Below are positions 1-7,120 of a stretch of DNA of 64,000 nucleotides, piece by piece. Below the pieces are notes generated by a model, which made no database searches, was not told where the DNA came from, and saw nothing but the letters and a program-made list of their open reading frames with translations. The position numbers and the translations under genes are program-made. The stretch comes from Poriferisodalis sp965208895 (GTDB lineage: Bacteria; Actinomycetota; Acidimicrobiia; Acidimicrobiales; Poriferisodalaceae): assembly GCF_965208895.1 (NCBI RefSeq), contig NZ_OZ242363.1, positions 1,860,001 through 1,924,000 of the forward strand. The letters run 5' to 3'. Within the stretch, counting starts at the first letter, position 1. Each line of letters opens with the position of its first letter.

Positions 1-390
1 GCTGCGGAGGCTGGCCCACAGCTGCGGGCGGTGGGCGTGACGATCGACTGCGCCGACCCCGAGTGCATCGCCGACTTCTGGCAGGCAGCGCTCGGCTTCG
101 CACGACGAGTCGGCGACGGCCGCCCGTACATCACGCTGTCCGATGGGGGCGGGAGCAGTCGCATGCTCAACCACCTGACCATCCAGCGAGTGCCCGAGGC
201 CAAGACAGCAAAGCTGCGGGCGCATCTGGACCTGTTCACCGGTGACATGGACAGCGAAGTTGCCCGCCTGGTGGCATTGGGCGCGAGCGTGCTGGTGCCG
301 GCCGCGGAGGAGACCGCCGGGCACTTGGGATTCCGGGCGACCGTCATGGCTGACCCGGAGGGTTCCGAGTTCTGCGTCGTCTCCCGCTGA
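1..390 (+). CDS. VOC-family (glyoxalase-like) protein, 5' end outside window
   Basis: The reading frame is open from the first base of the window. The first in-window start is a GTG at 31, so 119 residues is a minimum length. The protein looks like one vicinal-oxygen-chelate module: CADPECIADFW near the N-terminus, then HLDLFTGD, ARLVALGA and the terminal VMADPEGSEFCVV usual in actinobacterial glyoxalase-like proteins. Members bind a metal and act on small cytosolic substrates; the substrate cannot be told from sequence. Its last 174 bases occur again, frameshifted, at 1614-1786 on the far side of a lower-GC two-gene insert, so this gene probably marks an insertion boundary. Confidence 0.75.
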   Translation, partial: AAEAGPQLRAVGVTIDCADPECIADFWQAALGFARRVGDGRPYITLSDGGGSSRMLNHLTIQRVPEAKTAKLRAHLDLFTGDMDSEVARLVALGASVLVPAAEETAGHLGFRATVMADPEGSEFCVVSR

Positions 391-697
391 CGACCAGACC
401 CACGTTGACGCGAAGAAGGTCGCCAAGGTGCCCCAAGCCTGCTGCTGGCGGGTCCACGGCCGCGCGCCGCCCAGGCTCATAACTACATGCACATATAAAC
501 AGCAACCAAGTATGCATTTGCATATCACCGTGGGCGACCACAGCCGGATCGCTAATGTCGAGGCGCACGACAACGAGCGGGCTGTTACCGCCGCCGAATA
601 GGAGAAGCGCAGCGCGCCCGATCCCACCGCGTGCATGCGTGGGCGACGCAGTCGACACCGGGACCGCGACGCCGCACAATTGGACTGGAGATCCCGC
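391..697. other. Intergenic stretch, A+T-rich in places
   Basis: About 300 bases with no convincing gene. The middle (roughly 478-535) is clearly richer in A and T than the surroundings and contains ACATATAAA and TATGCATTTGCATA-like sequence. Short open frames cross it on both strands but none has a ribosome binding site or recognisable protein. It separates the VOC gene from the convergent lower-GC gene pair and probably belongs to the same inserted segment. Confidence 0.4.
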
Positions 698-1192
698 TCA
701 CATCGCGGCCAGCAACTCTGGATATTTGTATCGGCGAACGGTTATCGTGCCGTCGACAAACGTGTCGCTGTCAATCTGGCGACGAGCCCCGGCAGTGAGT
801 CCAATTGGCTCTTCTTCCGGCGGCATCGGGTCATTGGATATGTCGTCAGCCTCGGCCCATAATTCCACGAGCATACCAGCAGGATTGGCGCGAAACGCGT
901 CAAGACACAAATACAGCGCCCGTCTGAGCATATTGTAGGAGCCAGGCGAGGGTGGACAGAGCAGAAGCGAGTTATTGGTGTCACTCGCGGGAAGGCCCAT
1001 AGTCGGAGTTTCGATGAATTGCTCTTCCGAATGACCATCTTCACCGGCCCACAGCGCCACAAATCCCTCAGTCGGCCCTGGCAATGATGCAATCGCCCGA
1101 ATATGGGCCGAGAGATGTTCGTGAGGGTACCCGTCGTCCTCAAGGATACGCCTTGTGAAGAAGCGGCGGAACGCGCAGACTAGTCTACACAC
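698..1192 (-). CDS. Hypothetical protein, second gene of a lower-GC pair
   Basis: A 164-residue frame starting GTG at 1192, overlapping the end of the upstream gene by 8 bases, which suggests translational coupling. Base composition is lower in GC than neighbouring genes, suggesting recent transfer. Visible features are an Arg-rich start (RRFFTRR), a Gly/Glu-rich centre and the segment DSDTFVDGTITVRR near the end; no family was recognised. The pair sits between an intact and a broken copy of the VOC gene. It could be a toxin/immunity-type or other accessory unit, but nothing in the sequence proves a function. Confidence 0.5.
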   Translation of the reverse strand: MCRLVCAFRRFFTRRILEDDGYPHEHLSAHIRAIASLPGPTEGFVALWAGEDGHSEEQFIETPTMGLPASDTNNSLLLCPPSPGSYNMLRRALYLCLDAFRANPAGMLVELWAEADDISNDPMPPEEEPIGLTAGARRQIDSDTFVDGTITVRRYKYPELLAAM

Positions 1193-1574
1193 TGCAACGG
1201 TACCAGTGCCACGGAGTCTCTCGATGGGGCCACAGAGTTAGCGTCCTGCCGTCATTAAAGGTAATCTCCACCTTATTTCGGGCGCGAAACGCTGACGTAG
1301 AAGTGCCGTCACAGAGTACATATGGTGTCGCATTCATGGATTCCCATGAATAATATGCGGTATCTTCCCTTTCGTCCAAAACTTTGTCAGGTCGCCAACC
1401 GCATCCCAGACGCGACACGGCCACGGGCGCGGCGGATGCGACCAGCCGGTCGAGTTCGCGTCGGAGTTCGGCGCCGAGGCGGGCGACGCGATGGCTCGGG
1501 CTGCGCAGTGCTGGGTAGGCGGACTGGGCGGGACCGGCGAACCGGTTCGTGTCGGGCCGCAGTCGGGCGCACAC
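1185..1574 (-). CDS. Hypothetical protein, first gene of a lower-GC pair
   Basis: A 129-residue frame whose second half (residues about 60-129: DEREDTAYYSWESMN, KVEITFNDGRTLTLWPH, WHWYRCSV) is lower in GC and reads like a compact beta-rich protein. The first 50 residues are Arg/Ala-rich and GC-rich, so the real start may lie further in. No family was recognised. It overlaps the following gene by 8 bases and so is probably cotranscribed with it. Its 5' end is close to the broken VOC copy at 1614-1786. Confidence 0.4.
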   Translation of the reverse strand: MCARLRPDTNRFAGPAQSAYPALRSPSHRVARLGAELRRELDRLVASAAPVAVSRLGCGWRPDKVLDEREDTAYYSWESMNATPYVLCDGTSTSAFRARNKVEITFNDGRTLTLWPHRETPWHWYRCSV

Positions 1575-1613
1575 CGCAGCCTTTCCCTCGAGGGTCCGGC
1601 GGCCGTCGATCTA

Positions 1614-1786
1614 CGGGCGCATCTGGACCTGTTCACCGGTGACATGGGCACCGAGGTTGCGCGCCTTGTGGCATTGGGCGCGAGCATGCTTGTGCCGCTG
1701 CGGAGGAGACCGCCGGGCACTTGGGCTTACGGGCAACCGTCATGGCTGACCCTGAAGGCTCGGAGTTCTGCGTAGTCTCGCGCTGA
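1614..1786 (+). pseudogene. Broken 3' fragment of a VOC gene (copy of 217-390)
   Basis: These 173 bases align end to end with the last 174 bases of the VOC gene at the window start (same stop codon), with roughly 85-90% identity by eye. One base is missing: GTGCCGGCCGCGG in the intact gene is GTGCCGCTGCGG here, so the frame breaks halfway. Upstream of 1614 the resemblance stops abruptly. It is a remnant, not an expressed gene, and forms a direct repeat around the 698-1574 gene pair. Confidence 0.8.
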
Positions 1787-1834
1787 GAGCGCTGCACCGA
1801 TCTCGCGCTCCGTGACCCCGCGCAGCCCCTTTGC

Positions 1835-2231
1835 TCAGGCGAATGTGACCCGCTCGCGGAGCCACCCTGCGAGGGAGTCCTCGTCGATGTCGCCGGCTGC
1901 CACGGCGAGCATTGTGTGCTCTGCGTCGTCTACATCTGGTGGATCGGGATCCCAGCGTCCGCCATTGAGATCGATGAACATGACGAGTGCTGCCCAAGCT
2001 GCTCGCTTGTTGCCATCTGGCAGCGGATGGTTGCGCGCCAAGCGCCAGCAGAGCACCGCTGCCTTGTCCATCAAGTCCGAGTAGAAGTCCGTCCCGCCAA
2101 AGCTCGCTTGCGGGGCGTGCAGCGCCGAATCCGCCAATTCGACACGAGCAATCGGACAGCTCTTCAGCCCGAATTCCCGTGACCTGCTCGGCAAGCCAGA
2201 AGTACTCAGCGATGCTCAGATACCGGGTCAC
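1835..2231 (-). pseudogene. doc: Doc/Fic-type toxin, frameshifted
   Basis: Doc toxins are Fic-fold kinases that phosphorylate EF-Tu and stop translation. The N-terminus (MTRYLSIAEYFWLAEQVTGI, GTG start at 2231) is in one frame. The rest (ARVELADSALHAPQASFGG, then HPLPDGNKRAA, the Fic motif HxxxDGNK(R), and a helical C-terminus) is in the next frame. The break lies near 2140-2162 and corresponds to one extra base (or two missing). The GTG overlaps the antitoxin stop by 4 bases (GTGA), the normal antitoxin-toxin layout. The toxin would be dead unless the shift is a sequencing error; all expected catalytic residues of the motif are present. Confidence 0.75.
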
Positions 2232-2437
2232 CGCGCGAGCCGCTCAAGCAGCTCGCGATCTCTCTCAAGCAGACGTTTCGCCGTGGACGTGAAGTCGTCG
2301 TCTGCGCGTACCCGCCCGATCTCGGCGCGCAACGAGTCGACAATGAGCTGATTCATGCTCGAACCCTGGACCCGGGCGACAACCTCAGCCTCCTGCGCCA
2401 GATCGTCCGGCAGCCGGACCGTCGTCTGTCTTGTCAT
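2228..2437 (-). CDS. Ribbon-helix-helix antitoxin for the Doc-type toxin
   Basis: A 69-residue protein (ATG at 2437; an upstream GTG at 2461 is possible but would put the palindromic operator candidate inside the gene). MTRQTTVRLPDDLAQEAE is a typical RHH DNA-binding strand-helix start, followed by SSMNQLIVDSL and a charged C-terminal helix that would bind the toxin. It should repress its own operon and neutralise the Doc protein encoded directly after it. The antitoxin frame is intact although the toxin is frameshifted. Confidence 0.8.
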   Translation of the reverse strand: MTRQTTVRLPDDLAQEAEVVARVQGSSMNQLIVDSLRAEIGRVRADDDFTSTAKRLLERDRELLERLAR

Positions 2438-2447
2438 GAGATCATAA

Positions 2448-2457
2448 TATCGCGATA
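2448..2457. promoter_or_regulatory. Palindromic operator candidate upstream of the RHH-Doc operon
   Basis: A perfect 10-bp palindrome TATCGCGATA lies 10 bases before the preferred antitoxin ATG. It sits in a short A+T-rich stretch (TATTATGAT on the gene strand) that can serve as a -10 region. RHH antitoxins normally bind such short palindromes to autoregulate. Confidence 0.45.
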
Positions 2458-2570
2458 CCACTCATGAGCACCCGCACGCGCCCGGAAGCGGGCATCCACG
2501 CAGGCTGTCTCGCGAGCTCGGCGGCGCGGCGGTGAGAGCAGTCAAGAGCCACTAGCGGGGCTATTGTCCC

Positions 2571-3293
2571 TCAGCTGCTTGAGCCAACGGCAAGGAGGCG
2601 GGCCCACCGGTGTTCGGTGGCCAGGCCTTCTCTCAAGGGGAGATCGTTCGCGGCGCGCAAGCAGCGGCGCAACGCTCGGGCGACCGGCTGGTCTATGCGG
2701 GCTAGCTGGCCGGCTAGCCCGGCTGTGCGGCTGGCCAGCTCGTCCGTTTGAACGACCTCGCACACAATGCCCAGCCGGTGCGCCTCCGCTGCATCGATGT
2801 TGCGCCCGCTGAGCACCATCGGCAGTGCAGCGACCGGTCCGATGGCCGCGGTGAGGCTCTGAGTACCGCCCGCCGCGGGGAGCATGCCCAGCTTGGTCTC
2901 GGGCAGCCCCAACACTGCATCGGTGCTGGCGATGCGGAGGTCGCACAGCAGCGACATCTCCAGGCCCGAGCCGAGGGCGTAGCCATGCAATGAGCACAGT
3001 GTCGGCACGCCCAGGTTGGCGAGCGGCAGCCACGGGTCGCGATCCCAGCGAATGCGCCGTGCGTCGAAGATCCCCTCGGCCGTGCCGAACTCCGACAGGT
3101 CCGCTCCGGCGCTGAAGTGCTTGCCTTCCGCCGCGAGCACCACGCAGCGCACATCGGGCACATCGCGTACCGCCGTTATCGCCTCAATGAGCCCGTCGCG
3201 CATATCGAGGTCGTAGATGTTGAGCGGCGGATGGCACAGCGTGATGGTCGCTACACCGTCATGGCCGAAGACCAGTCGGACCCGTTCAGCCAT
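2571..3293 (-). CDS. Enoyl-CoA hydratase/isomerase family protein
   Basis: A crotonase-fold protein of 240 residues acting on acyl-CoA thioesters. Both oxyanion-hole segments are visible (HFSAGADLSEF and HGYALGSGLEMSLLCD). Both acidic positions of true hydratases are present: Glu in GSGLEMSL and Glu in LPETKLGMLP. The start at 3293 is fixed by a strong ribosome site, GGAGGTGATCGACATG; the ATG overlaps the stop of the upstream CoA-transferase-like gene by 8 bases, so the two are cotranscribed. A longer frame to 3335 exists but would skip this site. Probable role: a step in catabolism of an organic acid activated as a CoA ester. Confidence 0.88.
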   Translation of the reverse strand: MAERVRLVFGHDGVATITLCHPPLNIYDLDMRDGLIEAITAVRDVPDVRCVVLAAEGKHFSAGADLSEFGTAEGIFDARRIRWDRDPWLPLANLGVPTLCSLHGYALGSGLEMSLLCDLRIASTDAVLGLPETKLGMLPAAGGTQSLTAAIGPVAALPMVLSGRNIDAAEAHRLGIVCEVVQTDELASRTAGLAGQLARIDQPVARALRRCLRAANDLPLREGLATEHRWARLLAVGSSS

Positions 3294-4296
3294 GTCGATC
3301 ACCTCCGGACCCCGCGGCGGGTGCCGAGACGACACCGGCGCAGCTGCCGGCGGCGCGGCTGGCTAGCGGCGCCACCGCTCCCGCCAGTGACACACGTGTG
3401 TGCTGGGGCGCGGCGCCGGAGAGCTGGTCCACTGCGGAACACGCTGCCTGGAGTCCGGCGAGCGGATCGGGATAGGAGTACGCCGGCGCTTGCGGTTCGT
3501 CGGCCAGCCAGCCCAAGCCCGAGGCCGCATGGACACCGGTGCCATACGCGATCCATTCGCGTTCGGGCGCATCCGGCCCAAACGCAGTAATTGCCAAGGT
3601 GCGCAGATGCGGGTGGCGGGCACAGAGCTGCTGCGGCAGCAGTTCGAGGTTTGCGAGGGCCCGCGGTGAGAGCGATGTGACGAGCAGATCTGCTGAGCCC
3701 AGCCGCGCATCCAGGCTCTCGCGAGCTGCCTGCTGTCGCAGGTCCAGTCTTCTCATGGTCTTGTGTTCGTTGAGCTCGGCGTACATAGGCGAACCTGTCA
3801 GACCGTCGGGTCGCGTATCCGAGGTGATCTTGAGGATCTCGGCGCCCGCGCGGCCCAGCAGTTCAGTGCACAGCGGGCCTGCCCACATCGAGGTGAGGTC
3901 GACGACCGAGACGCCGTCAATGCGGGATGTGGCGGGCTGTCCCGCGCCCTGCGAGATTCCGACCGGTTGCGCTGGCTCGCCGGGCAGCCGGCGATACGGC
4001 GTAACCGGGAGCCGCCATTCCTGCGCAGCAACGGCGATGGATTCCGGATCAGGCTCGTGCCAGTGCACCTCGACGAAGCGCTCCCATGTCGCGGTGTCGT
4101 CAGGTCCGAGGTCGATGCACAGGGCACCTTCGCCCCACGGGACAGGTTCGCTCGGCACGTCAGCGGTGCCGAGCCGGCGGGGCATGTCGATCCACGAGGC
4201 CCCGTCGCCCACGAGCGAGCGGCCGAGCCGGCGGTCTAGGGCCGCAGCCAGCTCAGCGCCGTAGGCGAACAGACCCGGAGGCAGCCAGTCGCTCAT
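3286..4296 (-). CDS. CaiB/BaiF-type CoA-transferase-like protein, partial domain
   Basis: 336 residues. The first ~130 (MSDWLPPGLFAYGAELAAALD onward) are unlike CaiB. From about residue 130 the typical family III start appears (IDGVSVVDLTSMWAGPLCTELLGRAGAEILKI), and the similarity runs through NEHKTMRRLDL and ADLLVTSLSPRAL to about residue 310. Only the N-terminal half of a usual ~400-residue CaiB domain is present, so transferase activity is uncertain; it could act as a scaffold or half-subunit. It is followed with overlap by the enoyl-CoA hydratase gene and preceded by a tandem array that ends 5 bases before its ATG. Confidence 0.8.
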   Translation of the reverse strand: MSDWLPPGLFAYGAELAAALDRRLGRSLVGDGASWIDMPRRLGTADVPSEPVPWGEGALCIDLGPDDTATWERFVEVHWHEPDPESIAVAAQEWRLPVTPYRRLPGEPAQPVGISQGAGQPATSRIDGVSVVDLTSMWAGPLCTELLGRAGAEILKITSDTRPDGLTGSPMYAELNEHKTMRRLDLRQQAARESLDARLGSADLLVTSLSPRALANLELLPQQLCARHPHLRTLAITAFGPDAPEREWIAYGTGVHAASGLGWLADEPQAPAYSYPDPLAGLQAACSAVDQLSGAAPQHTRVSLAGAVAPLASRAAGSCAGVVSAPAAGSGGDRHG

Positions 4297-4300
4297 CGGT

Positions 4301-4416
4301 TAACGCCCTGCACTGAGTCTGATGCTTCGCATGGCTAACGCCCTGCACTAAGTCTGATGCTTCGCATGGCTAACGCCCTGCACTAAGTCTGATGCTTCGC
4401 ATGGCTAACGCCCTGC
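4301..4416 (-). repeat. 35-bp tandem array, 3.3 copies, with mini-ORFs
   Basis: Units 4301-4335, 4336-4370, 4371-4405 and a partial 4406-4416, nearly identical. On the minus strand the array begins in the last codons and stop of the 4405-5064 gene. Each unit contains a complete mini-ORF ATG...MRSIRLSAGR-stop (33 bases) followed by CC. The last one ends in TAA, then CCG, then the ATG of the CaiB-like gene. The period is not a multiple of three, so each mini-ORF is in its own frame. Confidence 0.9.
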
Positions 4417-5064
4417 GAAGTCGGGCGGGCGTTTGTCGAAGAAGGCGGCGAGGCCTTCGGCGCGGTCCTCGGTGGCGGCGAGCTGGTGATTCAGGTCGCC
4501 CTCGAGGCGCAGCCCGTCGGCGAGCGGAAGCTCTGAGCCTCGATGAACGGCTTCCTTGGCGAATTCGAGCGCCAAGGGCCCGGCGCCTGCCAGGTCATCG
4601 AGCCACTGCTCGACGGCTCCGTCGAGGTCTTCTTCCACAGCGTGAGTCAGCCCCCACTCCAACGCTGTGGAAGCGTCAGCGGTCGCACCCAACAGCAGCA
4701 TCGCATTGGCACGCGAGGCCCCTACGGCGCGAGGCAAGCGCTGCGTGCCGCCCCACGCCGGCAACCGGCCGTCGAGCACATCGCGCATCGCGAAGCGTGC
4801 GGTGACATCGCACAAGCGGACATCGCAGGCAAGCGCTATTTCGAGTCCTGCGCCGGAACATTCGCCGCTGATCGCGCAGACCACCGGACTCCGCACCGCA
4901 GCCAGCGCGGACGCCGGATCGGGTTGCAACTCGAGGGGATCGAAGCTGATGCCCGAACAGAAATCGGTGCCGGGTTCGTTGCGGAGGACAAGCACCGCTG
5001 GCTCACGCGCCTCGCGCACAGACGCGCAGAGGTCAACCAGCGCACGGGCAGCGGCGTGATCCAA
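4405..5064 (-). CDS. Enoyl-CoA hydratase-like protein, probably 5'-truncated
   Basis: Crotonase fold with FCSGISFDPLEL and GECSGAGLEIALACDVRL (first Glu kept). The second acidic segment reads FAMRDVLDGRLPAWGGTQ, so the usual PE is replaced by RD. The called start is TTG 5064, but family-like sequence (VRLDRP, then GTLNRIEHIL) continues in frame upstream to about 5148 without any ATG, GTG or TTG, and is then cut by a TGA inside the 29-bp tandem array. The natural N-terminal strand seems lost, so the protein may be non-functional or start at a CTG. Its last codons seed the 35-bp array at 4301-4416. Confidence 0.65.
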   Translation of the reverse strand: MDHAAARALVDLCASVREAREPAVLVLRNEPGTDFCSGISFDPLELQPDPASALAAVRSPVVCAISGECSGAGLEIALACDVRLCDVTARFAMRDVLDGRLPAWGGTQRLPRAVGASRANAMLLLGATADASTALEWGLTHAVEEDLDGAVEQWLDDLAGAGPLALEFAKEAVHRGSELPLADGLRLEGDLNHQLAATEDRAEGLAAFFDKRPPDFAGR

Positions 5065-5147
5065 CTCGCCGCCGCTCAGGATGTGCTCGATGCGGTTCAG
5101 GGTGCCACCACCCCCTCGGGTGGGCGACGCAGGTCGGTCGAGTCGGA

Positions 5148-5217
5148 CTCAGTCGGCCCCGTGCCCAACAATCGGCCTCAGTCGGCCCCCGTGTCCAACA
5201 ATCGGTCTCAGTCGGCC
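5148..5217 (-). repeat. 29/30-bp tandem array, 2.4 copies
   Basis: Units 5148-5176 (29 bp), 5177-5206 (30 bp) and partial 5207-5217, built on CTCAGTCGGCCCC plus a CAACAATCGG half. On the minus strand it starts in the last codons and TGA of the small gene 5208-5450 and runs toward the enoyl-CoA hydratase-like gene. It repeats the TGA and places stops in front of that gene. Confidence 0.85.
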
Positions 5218-5450
5218 GACTTGGTCTTCTTCGGCTCCTGCAGCGCCATGTCCTTGCCGTCGCACTGCAAGGTCACCGCGCCCGGCTTAGTGACGAGCAC
5301 CTCAATGCCTGAATCTTCGTCCTGGTAGCGCTTGCCGACCTTCAGTCCCTCGCCACCGGCGGACGCTGAAATGTCAGCTTCGCCGCCCTTGGTAACGATG
5401 ACCTGTACGCCGCCGTCGAAGTCCAGACGCTCTCCAGCCTTGGTCGCCAC
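5208..5450 (-). CDS. Small hypothetical protein with internal duplication
   Basis: 80 residues, ATG at 5450, not recognised. It appears to contain two related strands: GVQVIVTKGGEADISASAGG near residue 15-33 and GIEVLVTKPGAVTLQCDGKD near 48-67, suggesting a small beta protein made by duplication, with a Lys-rich tail (EPKKTKSAD). One cysteine. It lies divergent from the epimerase-like gene and upstream of the truncated enoyl-CoA hydratase; its 3' end is the source of the 29-bp array. Confidence 0.6.
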   Translation of the reverse strand: MATKAGERLDFDGGVQVIVTKGGEADISASAGGEGLKVGKRYQDEDSGIEVLVTKPGAVTLQCDGKDMALQEPKKTKSAD

Positions 5451-5563
5451 AGCATCCCCCTGGTCTCATCGTGTCAATGCGATATGTGGTCCGTATGAAG
5501 CTACACGTCGCGCTGCGGCATTACCTCACGATGAAGGTGCCGGCTGGCGGACAGAATGAGTCG

Positions 5564-6676
5564 GTGACCGCACAGCAGACGGCACTGGTCATTGGAGGAA
5601 CCGGCCCGACAGGACCGCTCATCGTCAACGGGCTGATCGAGCGCGGCTACGACGTGACCATTCTGCACACGGGCCGGCACGAAACCGATCTGATCAGCCC
5701 CGAAGTACACCACATCCACACCGATCCGTTTGACGGCTCCGCCACCGCCGTAGCGCTCGGCGAAGAGTCGTTCGACCTCGCCGTCGTCATGTACGGACGG
5801 CTGCGAATCTTGGCGCCGCTGCTCGCGGGCCGCTGCGGGCACTTCGTCTCGATAGGAGGCGTGGGCGTATACCGGGGGTTCGGCAGTCCTGAAGAACTGT
5901 TTCCGCTGGGAATGCCGGTTCCGCTGCCGCACAATGCACCCTTGGTCGGCGACGGGGAGGAGTTCCGCAAACTGCGGATGATCCGGGTGACCGAGGAAGC
6001 AGTCTTCGAGCATCACCCGCACGCGATCCACTTGCGCTACCCGCAGCTGTACGGGCCGCGCCAGCCGCTGCCGCGGGAATGGCCGCTCGTGCGGCGGGCA
6101 CTGGACCGGCGACCGTACCTGGTCGTGGCCGACGGCGGTCTGACGGTAAAGAGCCAAGGATGGATCGGCAATGCGGCCCACGCAACGTTGCTGGCGTGCG
6201 ACGCGCCCGCGGCCGCACTGGGCGGCATCTATAACGTGGCGGATTCCTCTGCGCTGTCGATTGCACAGATCGCCGAAGTGGTCGCCGACGAACTCGGCCA
6301 CAGCTGGGAGCTGGTGTCGCTGCCCTACGACCTGGCGGTACCGGCACGCCCGCTGGTGGGCAGCTGGTCCACAACGCACCGGGTGCTCGACATCGGTCCG
6401 ACCGTGCGGGATCTCGGTTACCAGGACGTACTCGCCCCGGTCGATGCGTGGCCCGTCGCCGCCCGCTGGCTGGCTGAGAACCCACCCGAACGCGGCGGCG
6501 CGCTTGAGCAGCGGCTGGGCGACCCCTTCGACTACGACGCCGAAGACCGGCTGGTAGCCGCATGGACCGGCGCCCGCAACAGCCTTGAGACAGCGCTGGA
6601 GGACACCGAGTGGGCCAGCGAGCCCAACTACGGCAGCGCGTATGTCGGCAATCGCCCCGATCCCGGCGTCTCGTGA
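5564..6676 (+). CDS. NAD-dependent epimerase/dehydratase-like protein
   Basis: An extended-SDR-type protein with the Rossmann glycine motif GGTGPTG right at the start (TALVIGGTGPTGPLIVNGL), so the likely start is GTG 5564; ATGs at 5531 and 5471 are in frame but would add an unrelated leader. Further family marks are FVSIGGVGVYRGF, the loop HLRYPQLYGPRQP and the C-terminal substrate region (WIGNAAHATLLACD, GGIYNVADSSALSIAQIAEVVADELG). The usual YxxxK is not obvious, so it may be a binding or atypical enzyme. Substrate unknown, probably a sugar nucleotide or acyl compound. Confidence 0.75.
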   Translation: MTAQQTALVIGGTGPTGPLIVNGLIERGYDVTILHTGRHETDLISPEVHHIHTDPFDGSATAVALGEESFDLAVVMYGRLRILAPLLAGRCGHFVSIGGVGVYRGFGSPEELFPLGMPVPLPHNAPLVGDGEEFRKLRMIRVTEEAVFEHHPHAIHLRYPQLYGPRQPLPREWPLVRRALDRRPYLVVADGGLTVKSQGWIGNAAHATLLACDAPAAALGGIYNVADSSALSIAQIAEVVADELGHSWELVSLPYDLAVPARPLVGSWSTTHRVLDIGPTVRDLGYQDVLAPVDAWPVAARWLAENPPERGGALEQRLGDPFDYDAEDRLVAAWTGARNSLETALEDTEWASEPNYGSAYVGNRPDPGVS

Positions 6677-6820
6677 CGGCGGTCATCTCCAGCATGAATC
6701 TGTCGCATCGGCAACGCCCCACTTCACAGAAATGGTCTTCAGTACTTTTCCGCCTATATCATGCTATGTTGATCTAGTACGAGAGAACCCTTCTCGAAGC
6801 TCGCTGCAGGAGGACATAGG

Positions 6821-7120
6821 ATGAGTGCTGTGGAGACCTTGGTGACGAGCATCTTCAGCAGCGTCGTAATCGCCATGCTGATCGCCATGTTCGTGAGCCA
6901 GCGGCGACAACTCGATCAGGTGCGCAGAGAGGTCGCAGAACTGCGTACCGAAGTCAAGACCGAGATTGCCGAACTGCGCGCCGAACTCAAAGCCGAGATT
7001 GCAGAGTTGCGACGCGCTCTGTCACTCGTCGAGAAGGACACCGCCATGCTCGTCGGACGACTGCTGCCCGAAGACGAGGTGCTGGCCCGTATTACGAACC
7101 GGCCGGCGCCGGTTTCCTAA
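6821..7120 (+). CDS. Small membrane-anchored coiled-coil protein
   Basis: 99 residues with an N-terminal transmembrane helix (residues about 8-25, IFSSVVIAMLIAMFVSQRR), then heptad-rich sequence EVAELRTEVKTEIAELRAEL and more of the same, i.e. a helix exposed in the cytoplasm or periplasm that should oligomerise. An excellent ribosome site, GCAGGAGGACATAGG, precedes the ATG. The upstream 60 bases are A+T-richer (TATATCATGCTATGTT) and may hold the promoter. Its stop overlaps the convergent amidohydrolase by 4 bases. Function unknown; similar tiny proteins often act as scaffolds. Confidence 0.75.
   Translation: MSAVETLVTSIFSSVVIAMLIAMFVSQRRQLDQVRREVAELRTEVKTEIAELRAELKAEIAELRRALSLVEKDTAMLVGRLLPEDEVLARITNRPAPVS

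Noticed and set aside
4301..4416. 35-bp array as CRISPR or attachment site
   Set aside because: Head-to-tail repeats with no unique spacers, derived from a gene 3' end.
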